64,000 nucleotides of DNA from Mycolicibacterium thermoresistibile (GCF_900187065.1 NZ_LT906483.1:1674001-1738000); one strand, 5' to 3'. Shown: positions 1-9,193, numbered from the stretch's first letter. The notes: generated from the sequence alone by a model not told the origin. Numbers and translations are program-made.

Positions 1-639
1 GCGGCGCTGGCGCTGGCCGACGGGCTGTGGGCCGAAGCGCAGTCGCTGGGCGCCGGGATCGTCGGCGGCGACCTGGTGCGCGCCCCGAACTGGGTGGTGT
101 CGGTGACCGCGCTCGGTGATCTGGAAGGACGCCCGCCGGTGCCGCGCGGCGGGGCGCGCGCGGGGGACGTGGTCGCGGCCGTCGGTCAGCTCGGACGATC
201 GGCAGCCGGATATGCGTTGTGGCGCAATGGAATCAAGGACTTTCCGGCATTGCGGGAGCGGCATCTGGTGCCGGCGCCGCCGTACCGGCAGGGGCCGGTC
301 GCGGCGTCGTCCGGGGCGACGTCGATGATCGACGTGTCCGACGGGCTGGTGGCCGATCTCGGTCATGTCGCCGAATCCTCTGCGGTGGGGATCGACGTCT
401 TCACCGACGCTCTGGCCGGCGACCACGCTGCGGTCGCGCCGGCCGCCGAGGTGACCGGCGCGGACGCCTGGTCCTGGGTGCTGGGCGGCGGTGAGGACCA
501 CGCCCTGGTCGCGACGTTTCCGGGCGAGCCGCCACCCGGCTGGCGGGTCATCGGCCGGGTCGTCGACGGTCCGGCCCGCGTTCTCGTCGACGGCGTGGCG
601 TGGTCGGGATCGGCCGGGTGGGAATCCTTCGGTGATTAA
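1..639 (+). CDS. thiL: Thiamine-monophosphate kinase, 5'-truncated by window edge
   Basis: This is the C-terminal ~212 codons of ThiL, which phosphorylates thiamine monophosphate to thiamine diphosphate in the cytoplasm, the last step of vitamin B1 cofactor synthesis. The frame is open from base 1, so the true start lies outside the window. The AIRS/PurM-like family signatures are visible: MIDVSDGL near 325-348, followed by a GGGEDHAL segment near 484-505 in the C-terminal half. The gene ends in TAA ten bases before the chosen ung start, so the two are probably co-transcribed, which matches the thiL-ung order in M. tuberculosis. A GTG at 76 could serve as an internal start, but family sequence continues upstream of it, so it is not used here. 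Confidence is high because both motifs and neighbours agree. Confidence 0.93.
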   Translation, partial: AALALADGLWAEAQSLGAGIVGGDLVRAPNWVVSVTALGDLEGRPPVPRGGARAGDVVAAVGQLGRSAAGYALWRNGIKDFPALRERHLVPAPPYRQGPVAASSGATSMIDVSDGLVADLGHVAESSAVGIDVFTDALAGDHAAVAPAAEVTGADAWSWVLGGGEDHALVATFPGEPPPGWRVIGRVVDGPARVLVDGVAWSGSAGWESFGD

Positions 640-649
640 GGTGTCGGGC

Positions 650-685
650 GTGAACGAACGGACCGGCGTGAACGAACGGACCGGG
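650..685 (+). repeat. 18-bp tandem duplication over the ung start
   Basis: The unit GTGAACGAACGGACCGG(C/G) occurs twice head to tail (650-667 and 668-685). It encodes VNERTG twice and gives ung two equivalent GTG start codons, only the first of which has a good ribosome-binding site. Confidence 0.9.
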
Positions 686-1369
686 GCGGCGCCGCGCCCG
701 CTCAGTGAACTGGTCGACGACGGCTGGGCCCGCGCACTGGAGCCGGTGGCGGGGCAGATCAGGGAGATGGGGGATTTCCTGCGAGCCGAACTGGCTGCCG
801 GCCGCCGCTATCTGCCGGCGGGCAGGAACGTCCTGCGTGCCTTCACCTACCCGTTCGATCAGGTTCGGGTGCTCATCGTCGGGCAGGATCCCTATCCCAC
901 CCCGGGTCACGCGGTGGGGTTGAGCTTCTCGGTGGCCCCGGAGGTGCGGCCGCTGCCGCGCAGCCTGGCCAACATCTTCACCGAGTACTGCGCCGATCTC
1001 GGCTATCCCGAACCGAGCTGCGGCGATCTGACGCCGTGGGCCGAACGTGGGGTGCTGTTGCTCAACAGGGTGCTCACCGTGCAACCCGGGAGCCCGGCGT
1101 CGCACCGGGGAAAGGGGTGGGAGGCCGTCACCGAATGCGCCATCCGCGCGCTGGTGGCCCGCCGCCGGCCCCTGGTGGCGGTGCTGTGGGGCCGTGACGC
1201 CGCCACTCTCCGCCCGATGCTCGAGGGGGAGAACTGCGTGGCGATCGAATCGCCGCACCCGTCACCGCTGTCGGCCTCGCGCGGGTTCTTCGGTTCCCGC
1301 CCGTTCAGCCGGGCCAACGAGCTGCTGACCCGGCTGGGCGGAGAACCGGTCGACTGGCGGCTGCCCTGA
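650..1369 (+). CDS. ung: Uracil-DNA glycosylase (family 1)
   Basis: Ung removes uracil from DNA after cytosine deamination or dUTP misincorporation and so opens base-excision repair. The water-activating loop [13 protein letters not shown] (catalytic Asp about residue 80) and the minor-groove loop [17 protein letters not shown] near the C-terminus are both intact. I chose GTG 650 because an AAGGTG ribosome-binding site (638-643) sits 6 bases before it and partly inside the thiL stop. GTG 668 is also possible, because bases 650-685 are an 18-bp tandem repeat that duplicates the start region, and GTG 641 is in frame as well. The predicted length is 239 residues; the M. tuberculosis protein as I recall it is about 227 and begins near the conserved ARPLSELV segment. 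Translation is probably coupled to thiL. Confidence 0.95.
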   Translation: MNERTGVNERTGAAPRPLSELVDDGWARALEPVAGQIREMGDFLRAELAAGRRYLPAGRNVLRAFTYPFDQVRVLIVGQDPYPTPGHAVGLSFSVAPEVRPLPRSLANIFTEYCADLGYPEPSCGDLTPWAERGVLLLNRVLTVQPGSPASHRGKGWEAVTECAIRALVARRRPLVAVLWGRDAATLRPMLEGENCVAIESPHPSPLSASRGFFGSRPFSRANELLTRLGGEPVDWRLP

Positions 1370-1419
1370 AGGCCCCTGAAGGCCCCTGAAGATAGGCCCT
1401 GAAGATAGGCCCCGAAGAT
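1361..1419. repeat. Short imperfect tandem repeats after ung
   Basis: Starting at the ung stop, a ten-base unit (GGCCCCTGAA, with a CTGCCCTGAA variant first) is repeated, followed by two copies of a 13-base unit beginning GATAGGCCC. The block fills the gap between two convergent genes. No convincing stem-loop terminator is visible in it; replication slippage is the simplest explanation. Confidence 0.75.
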
Positions 1420-1433
1420 CTCAGCGGATCTGA

Positions 1434-1760
1434 TCAGGGGGCGGGGCTGGGCGCCGGCTCCTCCGGAGCACCGGGCTCACCGAAGTCCGGCGTCGGGATC
1501 TCCACGGTGGTGTCGCCTTCCCCGGGTGTCGGGATCTCGATGGTGGCCGAGCCGTCATCGGGGCTGGTCGGCTCGCCGGGCTCCCCGGGGGCACCCGGCG
1601 CCGGCTCCATCGTGGTCTCGGTGGTCTCGGTGGTGGTCCGGGTGGTCGTGGTGTCCTCGTCGGTGGTGGCGTCGTTGCTCTGACACGCCGTCATCACGAC
1701 GGCCACGGCGGCACCGGCGGTCAAGGCGAACAGGGCACGGGATGATCGTTTCAATGTCAT
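1434..1760 (-). CDS. Thr/Pro-rich lipoprotein of unknown function
   Basis: This is a 108-residue predicted lipoprotein. It has a basic N-terminus (MTLKRSSR), a hydrophobic stretch and a lipobox VMTAC with the lipidated cysteine at residue 26. The mature part is low-complexity: first a Thr/Glu-rich segment (DTTTTRTTTETTETT), then Pro/Gly/Glu-rich repeats in which a phrase of the type IEIPTPGEGDTTVEIPTP occurs twice. No enzyme motif is present, so it is probably a surface spacer or cell-wall-associated protein. It converges on ung and is read in the same direction as rpmB (66 bases between the rpmB stop and this start). I do not recognise a named family, and a disordered protein of this kind evolves too fast for function to be read from sequence. 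Confidence 0.7.
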   Translation of the reverse strand: MTLKRSSRALFALTAGAAVAVVMTACQSNDATTDEDTTTTRTTTETTETTMEPAPGAPGEPGEPTSPDDGSATIEIPTPGEGDTTVEIPTPDFGEPGAPEEPAPSPAP

Positions 1761-1826
1761 GCCCCCATGCCTTGCCCGACTCGCGCCGGGCTAAACACAC
1801 GAATCTCCGGCGGGTGCGCGGCCGGA

Positions 1827-2021
1827 TCAGCCGCGCAGCACCTTGCCGGCCTTGAGGCAGGACGCGCACACGTTCATGCGCTGCTTGTTCCCGCCCGGAC
1901 GGGCGACGGCGCGCACCGTCTGGATGTTCGGATTCCACCGACGGCTGTGCCGACGATGCGAATGCGACACCGACTTGCCGAAGCCGGGGGCCTTCCCGCA
2001 GATGTCGCACACGGCAGCCAT
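1827..2021 (-). CDS. rpmB: 50S ribosomal protein L28, zinc-binding form
   Basis: L28 of 64 residues (MAAVCDICGKAPGFGKSVSHSHRR...). Two CxxC pairs, CDIC near the N-terminus and CASC near the C-terminus, make this the zinc-binding (C+) version. Mycobacteria also carry a cysteine-free L28 paralogue that replaces the zinc form under zinc limitation (established knowledge); that paralogue is not in this window. The start is ATG 2021, preceded by a GAGGAG ribosome-binding site on the minus strand. A longer in-frame reading to 2066 exists but adds residues foreign to the family. The gene is divergent from the DAK2-domain gene across a 324-base gap, as in other actinobacteria. Confidence 0.95.
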   Translation of the reverse strand: MAAVCDICGKAPGFGKSVSHSHRRHSRRWNPNIQTVRAVARPGGNKQRMNVCASCLKAGKVLRG

Positions 2022-2345
2022 ATAAGAACTCCTCGAGTCGGTACTTTGGGGGCCAACAAACCGCATGCGGGTGACCCGACAACCTGCTCAGGATACCGGG
2101 CGGCACAGGTATCACCAAAATGCGCGCCGAATGCGGACCGGACGTCTGAGCCGCGCGGCGGACCGGGCACAACGGTGCGATGGACGGTGCGATGTTCCGC
2201 GCGGCGGTGTCGCCGGCAGTGATTAGTCTGACGCCACGGGGTTCGGCGGGTTCCCGGGGGTCACCTCGGGGCGGTGGCCGCTCGGGGGGACATCCGGGTT
2301 CGCCCCGCGGACAGAATGGCGGGTCTCGACGGCGCGGGAGGTGAA
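2022..2345. promoter_or_regulatory. Divergent intergenic region rpmB / DAK2-recG
   Basis: A 324-base gap between divergently read genes must hold both promoters. A TGATTAGTCT sequence at about 2219-2228 has the form of an extended -10 element for the rightward genes, and a GGAGGTG ribosome-binding site (2337-2343) sits directly before the ATG. I see no convincing leftward -10 and no riboswitch or tRNA structure. Confidence 0.4.
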
Positions 2346-3974
2346 ATGACTGCTCGGCGGCTGGATGCGTCCGCCCTTCGTGACTGGGCCCACATCGCCG
2401 TGAGTGAGCTGATCCGACACGCTGACGAGATCAACCGCCTCAATGTGTTCCCGGTGGCTGATTCGGACACCGGCACCAACATGCTGTTCACGATGCGTTC
2501 GGCGTGGGCCGAGGCCGACGGCTGTGCCGACGGCGCGGATGTCGCCGAACTCGCCGCCGCGCTGGCCGAAGGGGCGCTGCACGGCGCCCGGGGTAACTCC
2601 GGGGTGATCCTCTCGCAGATCCTGCGCGGCTACGCCGAGGTCACCGCCGCCGCCGCGACCGACCGCAACGGCGAGCTCACCAGGATCGACGGAGCGCTGT
2701 TCGCCGAGGCGCTGCGGCACGGCGCGGTGCTCGCGGTCGCCGCGATGGGCGGGGCGGTGCCGGGCACCGTGGTCACGGTGCTGCAGGCCGCGGCGGGCGC
2801 CGCCGAACACGCCGCCGCGGACGGCGCGGACATCGGCACCGTGGTCAGTACCGCGGCCGAGGCCGCGGTCGTCGCGCTCGAGAAGACCCCGGAACAACTC
2901 GACGTGCTGGCCCGGGCCGGCGTGGTGGACGCCGGGGGCCGCGGGTTCGTGGCCCTGCTCGACGCGCTCACCCTGACCCTGACCGGGCAGCTGCCCTACC
3001 GTCCGGAGTACCGGCCGGCACCGCCGGAGCCCGCCGTCACCACACCTGCGGCCCCCGCACCGCCGCAGTTCGAGGTGATGTACCTGCTGAGCGGCTGTGA
3101 CGCCCGCGGGGTCGAGCGGTTGCGCAGGCGGTTGTCGGAGATCGGCGAGTCGGTCGCCGTGGCGGCCTCCGGCAGCGGCGGCTATTCGGTGCACGTGCAC
3201 TGTGACGACGCCGGCGGCGCGGTCGAGGCGGGGCTGGCCTGCGGTGTGCCCAGCCGTATCCAGATCACCGCGCTCAGCGGGGGGGCGGCGCACCCGGCTG
3301 CCGGCTGGAGCCGCGAACGTGCCGCGCTGGCCGTCGTCGACGGGGACGGGGCGGCGGAGTTGTTCGCCACCGAGGGAGCCCACGTGCTGCGGCGCGATCC
3401 GGACACGCCGGTGACCGCCCAGCAGTTGCTGCGCGCCCTCGTCGACACCGGCGCCGGCCAGGTCATGGTGCTGCCCAACGGCTATGTCGCCGCCGAGGAA
3501 CTGGTGGCGGGCTGCACCGCGGCGATCAGCTGGGGGATCGATGTGGTGCCGGTGCCGGCCGCGTCGATGGTGCAGGGGCTGGCCGCACTGGCCGTTCACG
3601 ATCCCGGCCGGCACGCGGTCGACGACGGTTACACGATGGCCGGTGCCGCCGCGGACACCCGGCACGGTTCGGTACGGGTCGCAACCGAGCAGGCGCTCAC
3701 CTGGGCCGGGCCCTGCGGTCCGGGGGACGGTCTGGGGATCGCCGGTGGCGAAGTGCTGATCGTGGGCCGTGACATCGCTTCCGCCGCAATGGGTCTGATC
3801 GATCTGCTGCTCGGTGGCGGTGGTGACCTGGCGACCGTCCTGGTGGGCGAGGGGGTGGATCCCGCGGTGGCCGAACGGCTTCGCGACCACGTGCACCGCA
3901 ACCACCCGGGCACCGAATTGTCGGTGTATCACACCGGTCACCGCGGCGACGCACTGCTGATCGGGGTGGAATAG
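2346..3974 (+). CDS. DAK2/DhaL-domain protein, FakA (YloV)-like
   Basis: A 542-residue protein with the architecture of fatty-acid kinase FakA/YloV: an N-terminal DhaL-type nucleotide-binding domain (residues ~10-205) containing the Mg/ATP motif NVFPVADSDTGTNM (Asp39 and Asp41) and ARGNSGVILSQILRG, then a middle domain and a C-terminal DAK1-like domain. FakA phosphorylates fatty acids delivered by a FakB (DegV-family) partner; whether that holds in mycobacteria is inference. ATG 2346 is chosen because GGAGGTG ends 2 bases before it and the family sequence begins directly after. In M. tuberculosis this locus is, as I recall, annotated as two adjacent ORFs; here it is one uninterrupted frame. 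recG follows after 2 bases, so the two are likely co-translated. Confidence 0.85.
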   Translation: MTARRLDASALRDWAHIAVSELIRHADEINRLNVFPVADSDTGTNMLFTMRSAWAEADGCADGADVAELAAALAEGALHGARGNSGVILSQILRGYAEVTAAAATDRNGELTRIDGALFAEALRHGAVLAVAAMGGAVPGTVVTVLQAAAGAAEHAAADGADIGTVVSTAAEAAVVALEKTPEQLDVLARAGVVDAGGRGFVALLDALTLTLTGQLPYRPEYRPAPPEPAVTTPAAPAPPQFEVMYLLSGCDARGVERLRRRLSEIGESVAVAASGSGGYSVHVHCDDAGGAVEAGLACGVPSRIQITALSGGAAHPAAGWSRERAALAVVDGDGAAELFATEGAHVLRRDPDTPVTAQQLLRALVDTGAGQVMVLPNGYVAAEELVAGCTAAISWGIDVVPVPAASMVQGLAALAVHDPGRHAVDDGYTMAGAAADTRHGSVRVATEQALTWAGPCGPGDGLGIAGGEVLIVGRDIASAAMGLIDLLLGGGGDLATVLVGEGVDPAVAERLRDHVHRNHPGTELSVYHTGHRGDALLIGVE

Positions 3975-3976
3975 CG

Positions 3977-6220
3977 ATGGCGGTGCTCTCCGACCGGCTG
4001 GATTTCATCATCGGCGCCAAGGCCGCCGAAGCGCTCGACGAACACTTCGGAATCCGCACCGTCAACGATCTTCTGCGGCACTATCCGCGCAAGTACAACC
4101 ACGGCTCGACCGTCCTCGACGAGGAGTCAGACCTTCCCGAGCCCGGTGACCACGTCACTTTCGTGGACACCATCTCCAAGGTTCAGACCCGGTGGACCAA
4201 ACGAAATCCCAAGCGGGAACTGCTGATCGTCACCCTGGGTAACCGGCGACCACCGGTTACCGCGACCTACTTCAACCCCAGATACCTGAAGAAGAGCCTG
4301 GTTCCCGGCACCAGGGTGATGCTGTCCGGTGAAGTCGGCTACTTCCGCGACACCATGCAGCTGACCCATCCCGCCTTCCTGGTGCTCGACCAGGACGGCC
4401 GCACCTTCGGCAGCCGATCGCTGGCCAAGATCGCCGAGGCCTCCCGGCAGAGCACCGGGGACATCGAGCTGTCGGAGTTCGCCCGGGATTTCTTCCCGAT
4501 CTATCCGGCCAGCGCCAAGGTGCAGAGTTGGGACATCTACGCCTGTGTTCGCCAGGTGCTGGAAGTGCTCGACCCGGTGCCCGAGACGTTGCCGGAATCT
4601 TTTCTGGCCCAACATGATCTGATGTCCCAGGATGCGGCGTTGCGGGCCATCCATGTCGCGGAGAGCGCCACCGAGCGGCAACGGGCGCGCGAACGGCTGA
4701 CCTACGACGAAGCGGTCGGATTGCAGTGGGGTCTGGTGACCCGCCGCCATGGCGAACTCAGCCAGACCGGCCCACCCGCACCCCCCGACGACGGCGGCCT
4801 GGCGGCCAGGCTGTCACACCGGCTGCCGTTCGACCTCACCCGCGGGCAGCGTGAGGTGCTCGACGAGATCTCCGCCGAACTCGCATCCGAGCGGCCGATG
4901 AACCGCATGCTGCAGGGTGAGGTCGGCTCCGGCAAGACCATCGTCTCGGTGCTGGCGATGTTGCAGATGATCGACGCCGGCTATCAGTGTGCGCTGCTGG
5001 CACCGACGGAAGTGCTTGCCGTACAACACGCCCAATCCATCCGCACGGTGCTCGGACCGCTGGGCATGGGCGGTGAGCTCGGCGGCGAGGACGGCGCGAC
5101 CCGCATCGCGCTGCTCACCGGATCGATGTCGCCGCAACGCAAGAGACAGGTGCGCGACGAGGTGGCCAGTGGCCAGGCCGGTATCGTCGTCGGCACCCAC
5201 GCCCTGCTGCAGGACCAGGTCGAATTCCACAACCTCGGTCTGGTGGTGATCGACGAACAGCACCGGTTCGGTGTGGAGCAGCGAGATCGGTTGCGCGCCA
5301 AGGCTCGTGGTGGAATAACCCCACATCTGCTGGTGATGACCGCGACCCCGATCCCGCGCACCGTCGCGTTGACCGTCTACGGCGATCTGGAGACCTCCAC
5401 GTTGCGTGAGCTGCCGGGCGGGCGGCGCCCGATCACCACCCGCGCCGTCTTCGCCAGTGAGAAGCCGGCATGGTTGCAGCGCGCCTGGGCCCGCATCGTC
5501 GAGGAAGTGCAGCAGGGGCGGCAGGCGTACGTGGTGGCGTCGCGGATCGACGAGAAGGACAAGACCGACGGCCCGGCCGGCGGGGATCGGACCGCCGACG
5601 ACCGGGCCGGCGCGCCGCCGCCGATCACCGTCCTGCAGCTGTATGAGTTCCTGCGCACCGGGCCGCTGCGCGGCCTGCGGCTCGGACTGATGCACGGCCG
5701 GCTCGGCGCGGACGAGAAGGACTCGGTGATGGCGGCGTTCCGCGCCGGTGAGCTCGACGTGCTGGTGTGCACCACGGTGATCGAGGTCGGCGTGGACGTG
5801 CCCAACGCCACCGTGATGGTGGTGATGGACGCCGACCGGTTCGGGATCAGCCAGCTGCATCAGCTGCGCGGGCGCATCGGCCGCGGGGAGCATCCCGGCC
5901 TGTGCCTGTTGGTGACCCGGATGCCGGAGGGTTCCAGGGCCGGACAACGCCTGAAGGCGGTCGCCGACACCCAGGACGGGTTCGTCCTCGCCGACCTCGA
6001 CCTCAAAGAGCGTCGTGAAGGGGATGTGTTGGGCCTCAACCAATCCGGCCGGGCGATCACACTGCGCTACCTGTCGCTCGCCGACCACGCCGACGTGATC
6101 CTCAACGCGCGCGAGCTGTGCGAGTCGGTGTACCGGCGAGATCCCGACGATCCCGGCATGGCGTTGCTCGCGGCGCCGTTCACCCAGACCGACCGAGTCG
6201 TCTACCTGGACAAGTCATGA
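3977..6220 (+). CDS. recG: ATP-dependent DNA helicase RecG
   Basis: RecG (747 residues) reverses stalled replication forks and drives Holliday-junction branch migration. The N-terminal wedge/OB region (~1-250) is followed by a superfamily 2 helicase core: Walker A GEVGSGKT at about residue 314, the family-specific DEQHRFG box near 426, TATPIPRT near 455, and motif VI in HQLRGRIGRGEH. An insertion rich in charged and Gly/Ala residues (IDEKDKTDGPAGGDRT...) lies between helicase lobes, typical of actinobacterial RecG. The ATG is 2 bases after the preceding stop. The last four bases (ATGA) overlap the next gene, so the DAK2 gene, recG and the HNH gene look like one operon. Confidence 0.97.
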   Translation: MAVLSDRLDFIIGAKAAEALDEHFGIRTVNDLLRHYPRKYNHGSTVLDEESDLPEPGDHVTFVDTISKVQTRWTKRNPKRELLIVTLGNRRPPVTATYFNPRYLKKSLVPGTRVMLSGEVGYFRDTMQLTHPAFLVLDQDGRTFGSRSLAKIAEASRQSTGDIELSEFARDFFPIYPASAKVQSWDIYACVRQVLEVLDPVPETLPESFLAQHDLMSQDAALRAIHVAESATERQRARERLTYDEAVGLQWGLVTRRHGELSQTGPPAPPDDGGLAARLSHRLPFDLTRGQREVLDEISAELASERPMNRMLQGEVGSGKTIVSVLAMLQMIDAGYQCALLAPTEVLAVQHAQSIRTVLGPLGMGGELGGEDGATRIALLTGSMSPQRKRQVRDEVASGQAGIVVGTHALLQDQVEFHNLGLVVIDEQHRFGVEQRDRLRAKARGGITPHLLVMTATPIPRTVALTVYGDLETSTLRELPGGRRPITTRAVFASEKPAWLQRAWARIVEEVQQGRQAYVVASRIDEKDKTDGPAGGDRTADDRAGAPPPITVLQLYEFLRTGPLRGLRLGLMHGRLGADEKDSVMAAFRAGELDVLVCTTVIEVGVDVPNATVMVVMDADRFGISQLHQLRGRIGRGEHPGLCLLVTRMPEGSRAGQRLKAVADTQDGFVLADLDLKERREGDVLGLNQSGRAITLRYLSLADHADVILNARELCESVYRRDPDDPGMALLAAPFTQTDRVVYLDKS

Positions 6221-6921
6221 GCGCCCGCCGACCGCTGTGGCTGCCGGCGGCGGTCGTGGTCGCGGTGGTGGTGGCGGTTCAGACACTCACCGCCGGCGGG
6301 GGAGGCGGCGCTCCGGTCGGCACCGGGATGCCCGTCGTGGCGGCGGGAACCGATGTGCTGGCCGAGATTGCGCAGACACCCCGGCGGATCCGCGGTCCCG
6401 ACTACCGGCGCGCCGCGTTCGGCGAGGCCTGGACCGACGACACCAGCGCGCCCGGTGGCCGCAACGGCTGTGACACCCGAAACGACATCCTCGACCGCGA
6501 TCTGACCGACAAGACTTATGTGACCGTCCCCCGGTGTCCCAGGGCGGTGGCCACCGGCGTCCTGCGGGACCCGTACACCGACGACACCGTCGTGTTCACC
6601 CGCGGCGCGAAGGTCGGCGCCGCGGTGCAGATCGACCACATCGTGCCGCTGTCGTACGCATGGGATCAGGGCGCCCGGCACTGGACCGCCGAACAGCGCA
6701 TCCGGTTCGCCAACGATCCGGCCAATCTGATCGCCGTCGCCGGGGCCGCCAACCAGGACAAGGGGGACAGCGCACCGGCCGACTGGATGCCGCCGAACCG
6801 GGCGTTCCACTGCCAGTACGCGCTCCAGTTCGCCGCGGTGCTGCGCGGATACCGGCTACCGGTGGATCAACCGTCCGCGGACGTTCTGCGGCAGGCCGCC
6901 GCCGGCTGTCCGGCGGCGTGA
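6217..6921 (+). CDS. Exported HNH (DUF1524/GmrSD C-terminal-type) nuclease-like protein
   Basis: A 234-residue protein with an uncleaved-looking N-terminal membrane segment or signal peptide (residues ~5-25, LWLPAAVVVAVVVAVQTL) followed by an extracytoplasmic domain. Residues ~138-180 read VQIDHIVPLSYAWDQG...NDPANLIAV...NQDKGDSAP: the DH...N...N pattern of the His-Me finger / HNH fold found in DUF1524 proteins, with Asp140-His141 as likely metal/catalytic residues. It corresponds to the exported conserved protein next to recG in M. tuberculosis. The ATG overlaps the recG stop by 4 bases (ATGA). Function is not known; an extracellular nuclease is an inference from the fold motif only. A longer frame upstream (to 6118) lies inside recG and is rejected. 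Confidence 0.8.
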   Translation: MSARRPLWLPAAVVVAVVVAVQTLTAGGGGGAPVGTGMPVVAAGTDVLAEIAQTPRRIRGPDYRRAAFGEAWTDDTSAPGGRNGCDTRNDILDRDLTDKTYVTVPRCPRAVATGVLRDPYTDDTVVFTRGAKVGAAVQIDHIVPLSYAWDQGARHWTAEQRIRFANDPANLIAVAGAANQDKGDSAPADWMPPNRAFHCQYALQFAAVLRGYRLPVDQPSADVLRQAAAGCPAA

Positions 6922-6969
6922 CCCGGCGTGGTCGGCGCCGGGTCCGGGTGTCGACGGGTGTCGATGGGC

Positions 6970-7818
6970 TCAGCCGGTGTAGCTGCGCGGGTCGGGCCGG
7001 TAGCGGGTGCCGTTGTCCATCCCGTTGATGGTGTTCATCTCGTCGTCGGTCAACTCGAAGTCGAACACCGCGAGGTTCTCCCGCATCCGGTCCGGATTGC
7101 TCGACCGGACCACCACCGCGTTGCCCAACTGGAGATTCCACCGCAGCAGCACCTGCGCCGGGCTCTTGCCGTGCGCCTGCGCGACCGCCCCGATGGTGGG
7201 ATCAGCGAGCAGATTGCCCACGCCCAGCGGACTGTAGGCCTGGGTGAGCACATTGCGTTCGGCATGCACCTTGCGCAGATCGGCCTGGTTGAGCAGTGGG
7301 TGCAGTTCGATCTGGTTGACCGCCGGGGTGACGAACGACAGATCGATGATGTCCGACAGGTACTCCTCGTCGAAATTGGACACCCCGATCGACCGGGTCA
7401 GGCCGTCCTCCCGGATCTTCAGGAAACCGCCCCAGCTGTCGACGTACTTGCCCTGCTCACCGGCGGGCCAGTGGATGAGGTACAGGTCGACGTATTCCAG
7501 GCCCAACCGCTCCAGGCTGGCCCGGACGGCGTCCTGGGACGACTGGAAGCCCTGATCGGTGGTGGCCAGTTTGGTGGTGACGAAGATCTCCTCGCGGGGG
7601 AGGCCCGAGGCGGCGATCGCCCGTCCGACGCCGGCCTCGTTGCCGTACGAGGCGGCGGTGTCGATCAGCCGGTAACCGGCCTCCAGGGCGGCCGCGACGG
7701 CGCGTTCCGCCTCGTCGTCTGACAACTCGCCCACCCCGAGACCGAGTACCGGCATCGAACGGTCGTCATTGAGCGTGACGGTCGGGGTCGCGGCTGCCTC
7801 CCCGGGGGATGAGGTCAT
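6970..7818 (-). CDS. Aldo/keto reductase (AKR family)
   Basis: A 282-residue NADPH-dependent aldo/keto reductase with a full catalytic tetrad: Asp53 and Tyr58 in [11 protein letters not shown], Lys83 in TTKLATTDQ, and His116 in LYLIHWPAG. The coenzyme-binding C-terminal segment ([15 protein letters not shown]) is present. Length and position match the single AKR gene found between the recG and lipN regions of M. tuberculosis, which reduces dicarbonyls such as methylglyoxal according to published work on that enzyme; the substrate here is not shown by sequence. ATG 7818 ([12 protein letters not shown]) is preferred because the longer reading to 7956 adds 46 residues without family similarity. 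It is read against its neighbours, convergent with the HNH gene and divergent from lipN. Confidence 0.93.
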   Translation of the reverse strand: MTSSPGEAAATPTVTLNDDRSMPVLGLGVGELSDDEAERAVAAALEAGYRLIDTAASYGNEAGVGRAIAASGLPREEIFVTTKLATTDQGFQSSQDAVRASLERLGLEYVDLYLIHWPAGEQGKYVDSWGGFLKIREDGLTRSIGVSNFDEEYLSDIIDLSFVTPAVNQIELHPLLNQADLRKVHAERNVLTQAYSPLGVGNLLADPTIGAVAQAHGKSPAQVLLRWNLQLGNAVVVRSSNPDRMRENLAVFDFELTDDEMNTINGMDNGTRYRPDPRSYTG

Positions 7819-8032
7819 GTCACCTGTCCTGTGTCTGAAGGTTCCGGTTCGCCGACCCGGCGGGGTGTCACTCGGGGTGGAGGACTCGCATCCGCTCCGG
7901 ATCGCCGACTTCGGGATGAGGATATTACCGACGCCGAGACGCCACCTAATCAGCACCTGGCGGCCCGATCAGGGCCGCGGGGCAGGCCGGGTCCGCACCG
8001 CCGACTTCGCCACCGGATGGCGGGTGATCGAT

Positions 8033-8038
8033 TACCGT
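8033..8038 (+). promoter_or_regulatory. -10 element (TACCGT) for lipN, near-leaderless
   Basis: TACCGT fits TANNNT and ends 8 bases before GTG 8047, which would put the transcription start at or next to the start codon. This supports GTG 8047 over the upstream in-frame starts. Confidence 0.55.
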
Positions 8039-8046
8039 CGTTGAAC

Positions 8047-9162
8047 GTGACCGATCACGCCAGCACGACCGACCCCCGGTCCGCCCCGAACCGGATCGCG
8101 GGCCAGGTCAAAGACGCTGTTCTGCCCGTCGCCACCAAGGTGTCGCTGCGGTCCCTGCCGCACATTCCGGACCCGGTGAAGCGGCTGCTGCTCGGTGGTC
8201 GTTCGATCATCGTCGACGGCAACACGCTGGACACCACCCTGCACCTGATGCTGGCCGCGCAGCGGGCCGCCGGCATGCCGGGTCTGGTCGCCGGCGACGA
8301 CGTGAACGAGGCCCGCGCGCAGCTGAGCGCGACCGCGGCGATGTTCCGCCAGTACCTGCCCGCCGAGGTGGCCGAACACACCCTGCCGGGGCCGGCCGGC
8401 CCCATCCGGGCGCGGTTGTACCGGCCGCTGGAGGGTGTCGCACCGGCGCCGCTGCTCATCTACTACCACGGCGGCGGCTTCTGCATCGGCGGGCTGGACA
8501 CGCACGACGACCTGTGCCGGCACATCTGCCGGAACGCCGGCATCAACGTGTTGTCGGTGGACTACCGGCTGGCGCCCGAGCACAAGGCGCCGGCGGCCGT
8601 CGAGGATGCCTACGCGGCCTACCGGTGGGTCCTGGACCATCCGGGCGACGTCGGCGCCGACCCGGCCCGGATCGCGGTCGGTGGGGACAGCGCGGGCGGG
8701 AACCTGGCCGCGGTGGTCGCCCAGCGGTGCCGGGACGAGGGGGCGCCGGCGCCGGCCCTGCAGCTGCTGCTCTATCCGGTGACCGATCTGCGTGGCCGGT
8801 ACCGGTCCCGCACCCTGTTCGCCGACGGCTTCTTCCTCACCGCCGAGGACATGGACTGGTTCACCGCCCACTATCTGGACGGCAGCGGTGTGGACGAGAA
8901 GGATCCGCGGGTGTCGCCGCTGCTCGCCGACGATTTGTCCGGCTTGGCCCCGGCGCTGGTCGTCACCGCGGGATTCGATCCGCTGCGCGATGAGGGCAAC
9001 GAGTACGCCGAGGCCATGCGCGCCGCGGGGGTGCCGGTCGACCTGCGCGAATACGGTTCGTTGATCCACGCGTTCGCGAACTTCTTCCCGCTCGGCGGCG
9101 GTAGCGCCACCGCCACGGCCGAGGTGATCTCGGCACTGCGCGCCCATCTGAGCCGCGTCTAG
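8047..9162 (+). CDS. lipN: Lipase/esterase LipN (hormone-sensitive lipase family)
   Basis: A 371-residue alpha/beta hydrolase of the hormone-sensitive lipase (family IV) group. The oxyanion-hole motif is HGGGF (in LLIYYHGGGFCIGG), the nucleophile elbow is GGDSAGGNL, the acidic residue lies in FDPLRDEG, and the catalytic His is in SLIHAFANF. The opening VKRLLLGGRSIIVDGNTLD and the closing SALRAHLSRV match M. tuberculosis LipN as I remember it. It likely hydrolyses short acyl esters in the cytoplasm. GTG 8047 is chosen because of the -10 element just upstream; TTG 8041 is in frame, and the open frame back to 7831 overlaps the AKR promoter region and carries no family sequence. It is divergent from the AKR gene. 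Confidence 0.92.
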   Translation: MTDHASTTDPRSAPNRIAGQVKDAVLPVATKVSLRSLPHIPDPVKRLLLGGRSIIVDGNTLDTTLHLMLAAQRAAGMPGLVAGDDVNEARAQLSATAAMFRQYLPAEVAEHTLPGPAGPIRARLYRPLEGVAPAPLLIYYHGGGFCIGGLDTHDDLCRHICRNAGINVLSVDYRLAPEHKAPAAVEDAYAAYRWVLDHPGDVGADPARIAVGGDSAGGNLAAVVAQRCRDEGAPAPALQLLLYPVTDLRGRYRSRTLFADGFFLTAEDMDWFTAHYLDGSGVDEKDPRVSPLLADDLSGLAPALVVTAGFDPLRDEGNEYAEAMRAAGVPVDLREYGSLIHAFANFFPLGGGSATATAEVISALRAHLSRV

Positions 9163-9193
9163 GCTCAGCCGCGTACGGAGAATCCCGGGTCGG

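Noticed and set aside
1361..1433. A rho-independent terminator between ung and the lipoprotein gene
   Set aside because: The sequence is a tandem repeat without a G+C stem followed by a T-run on either strand.
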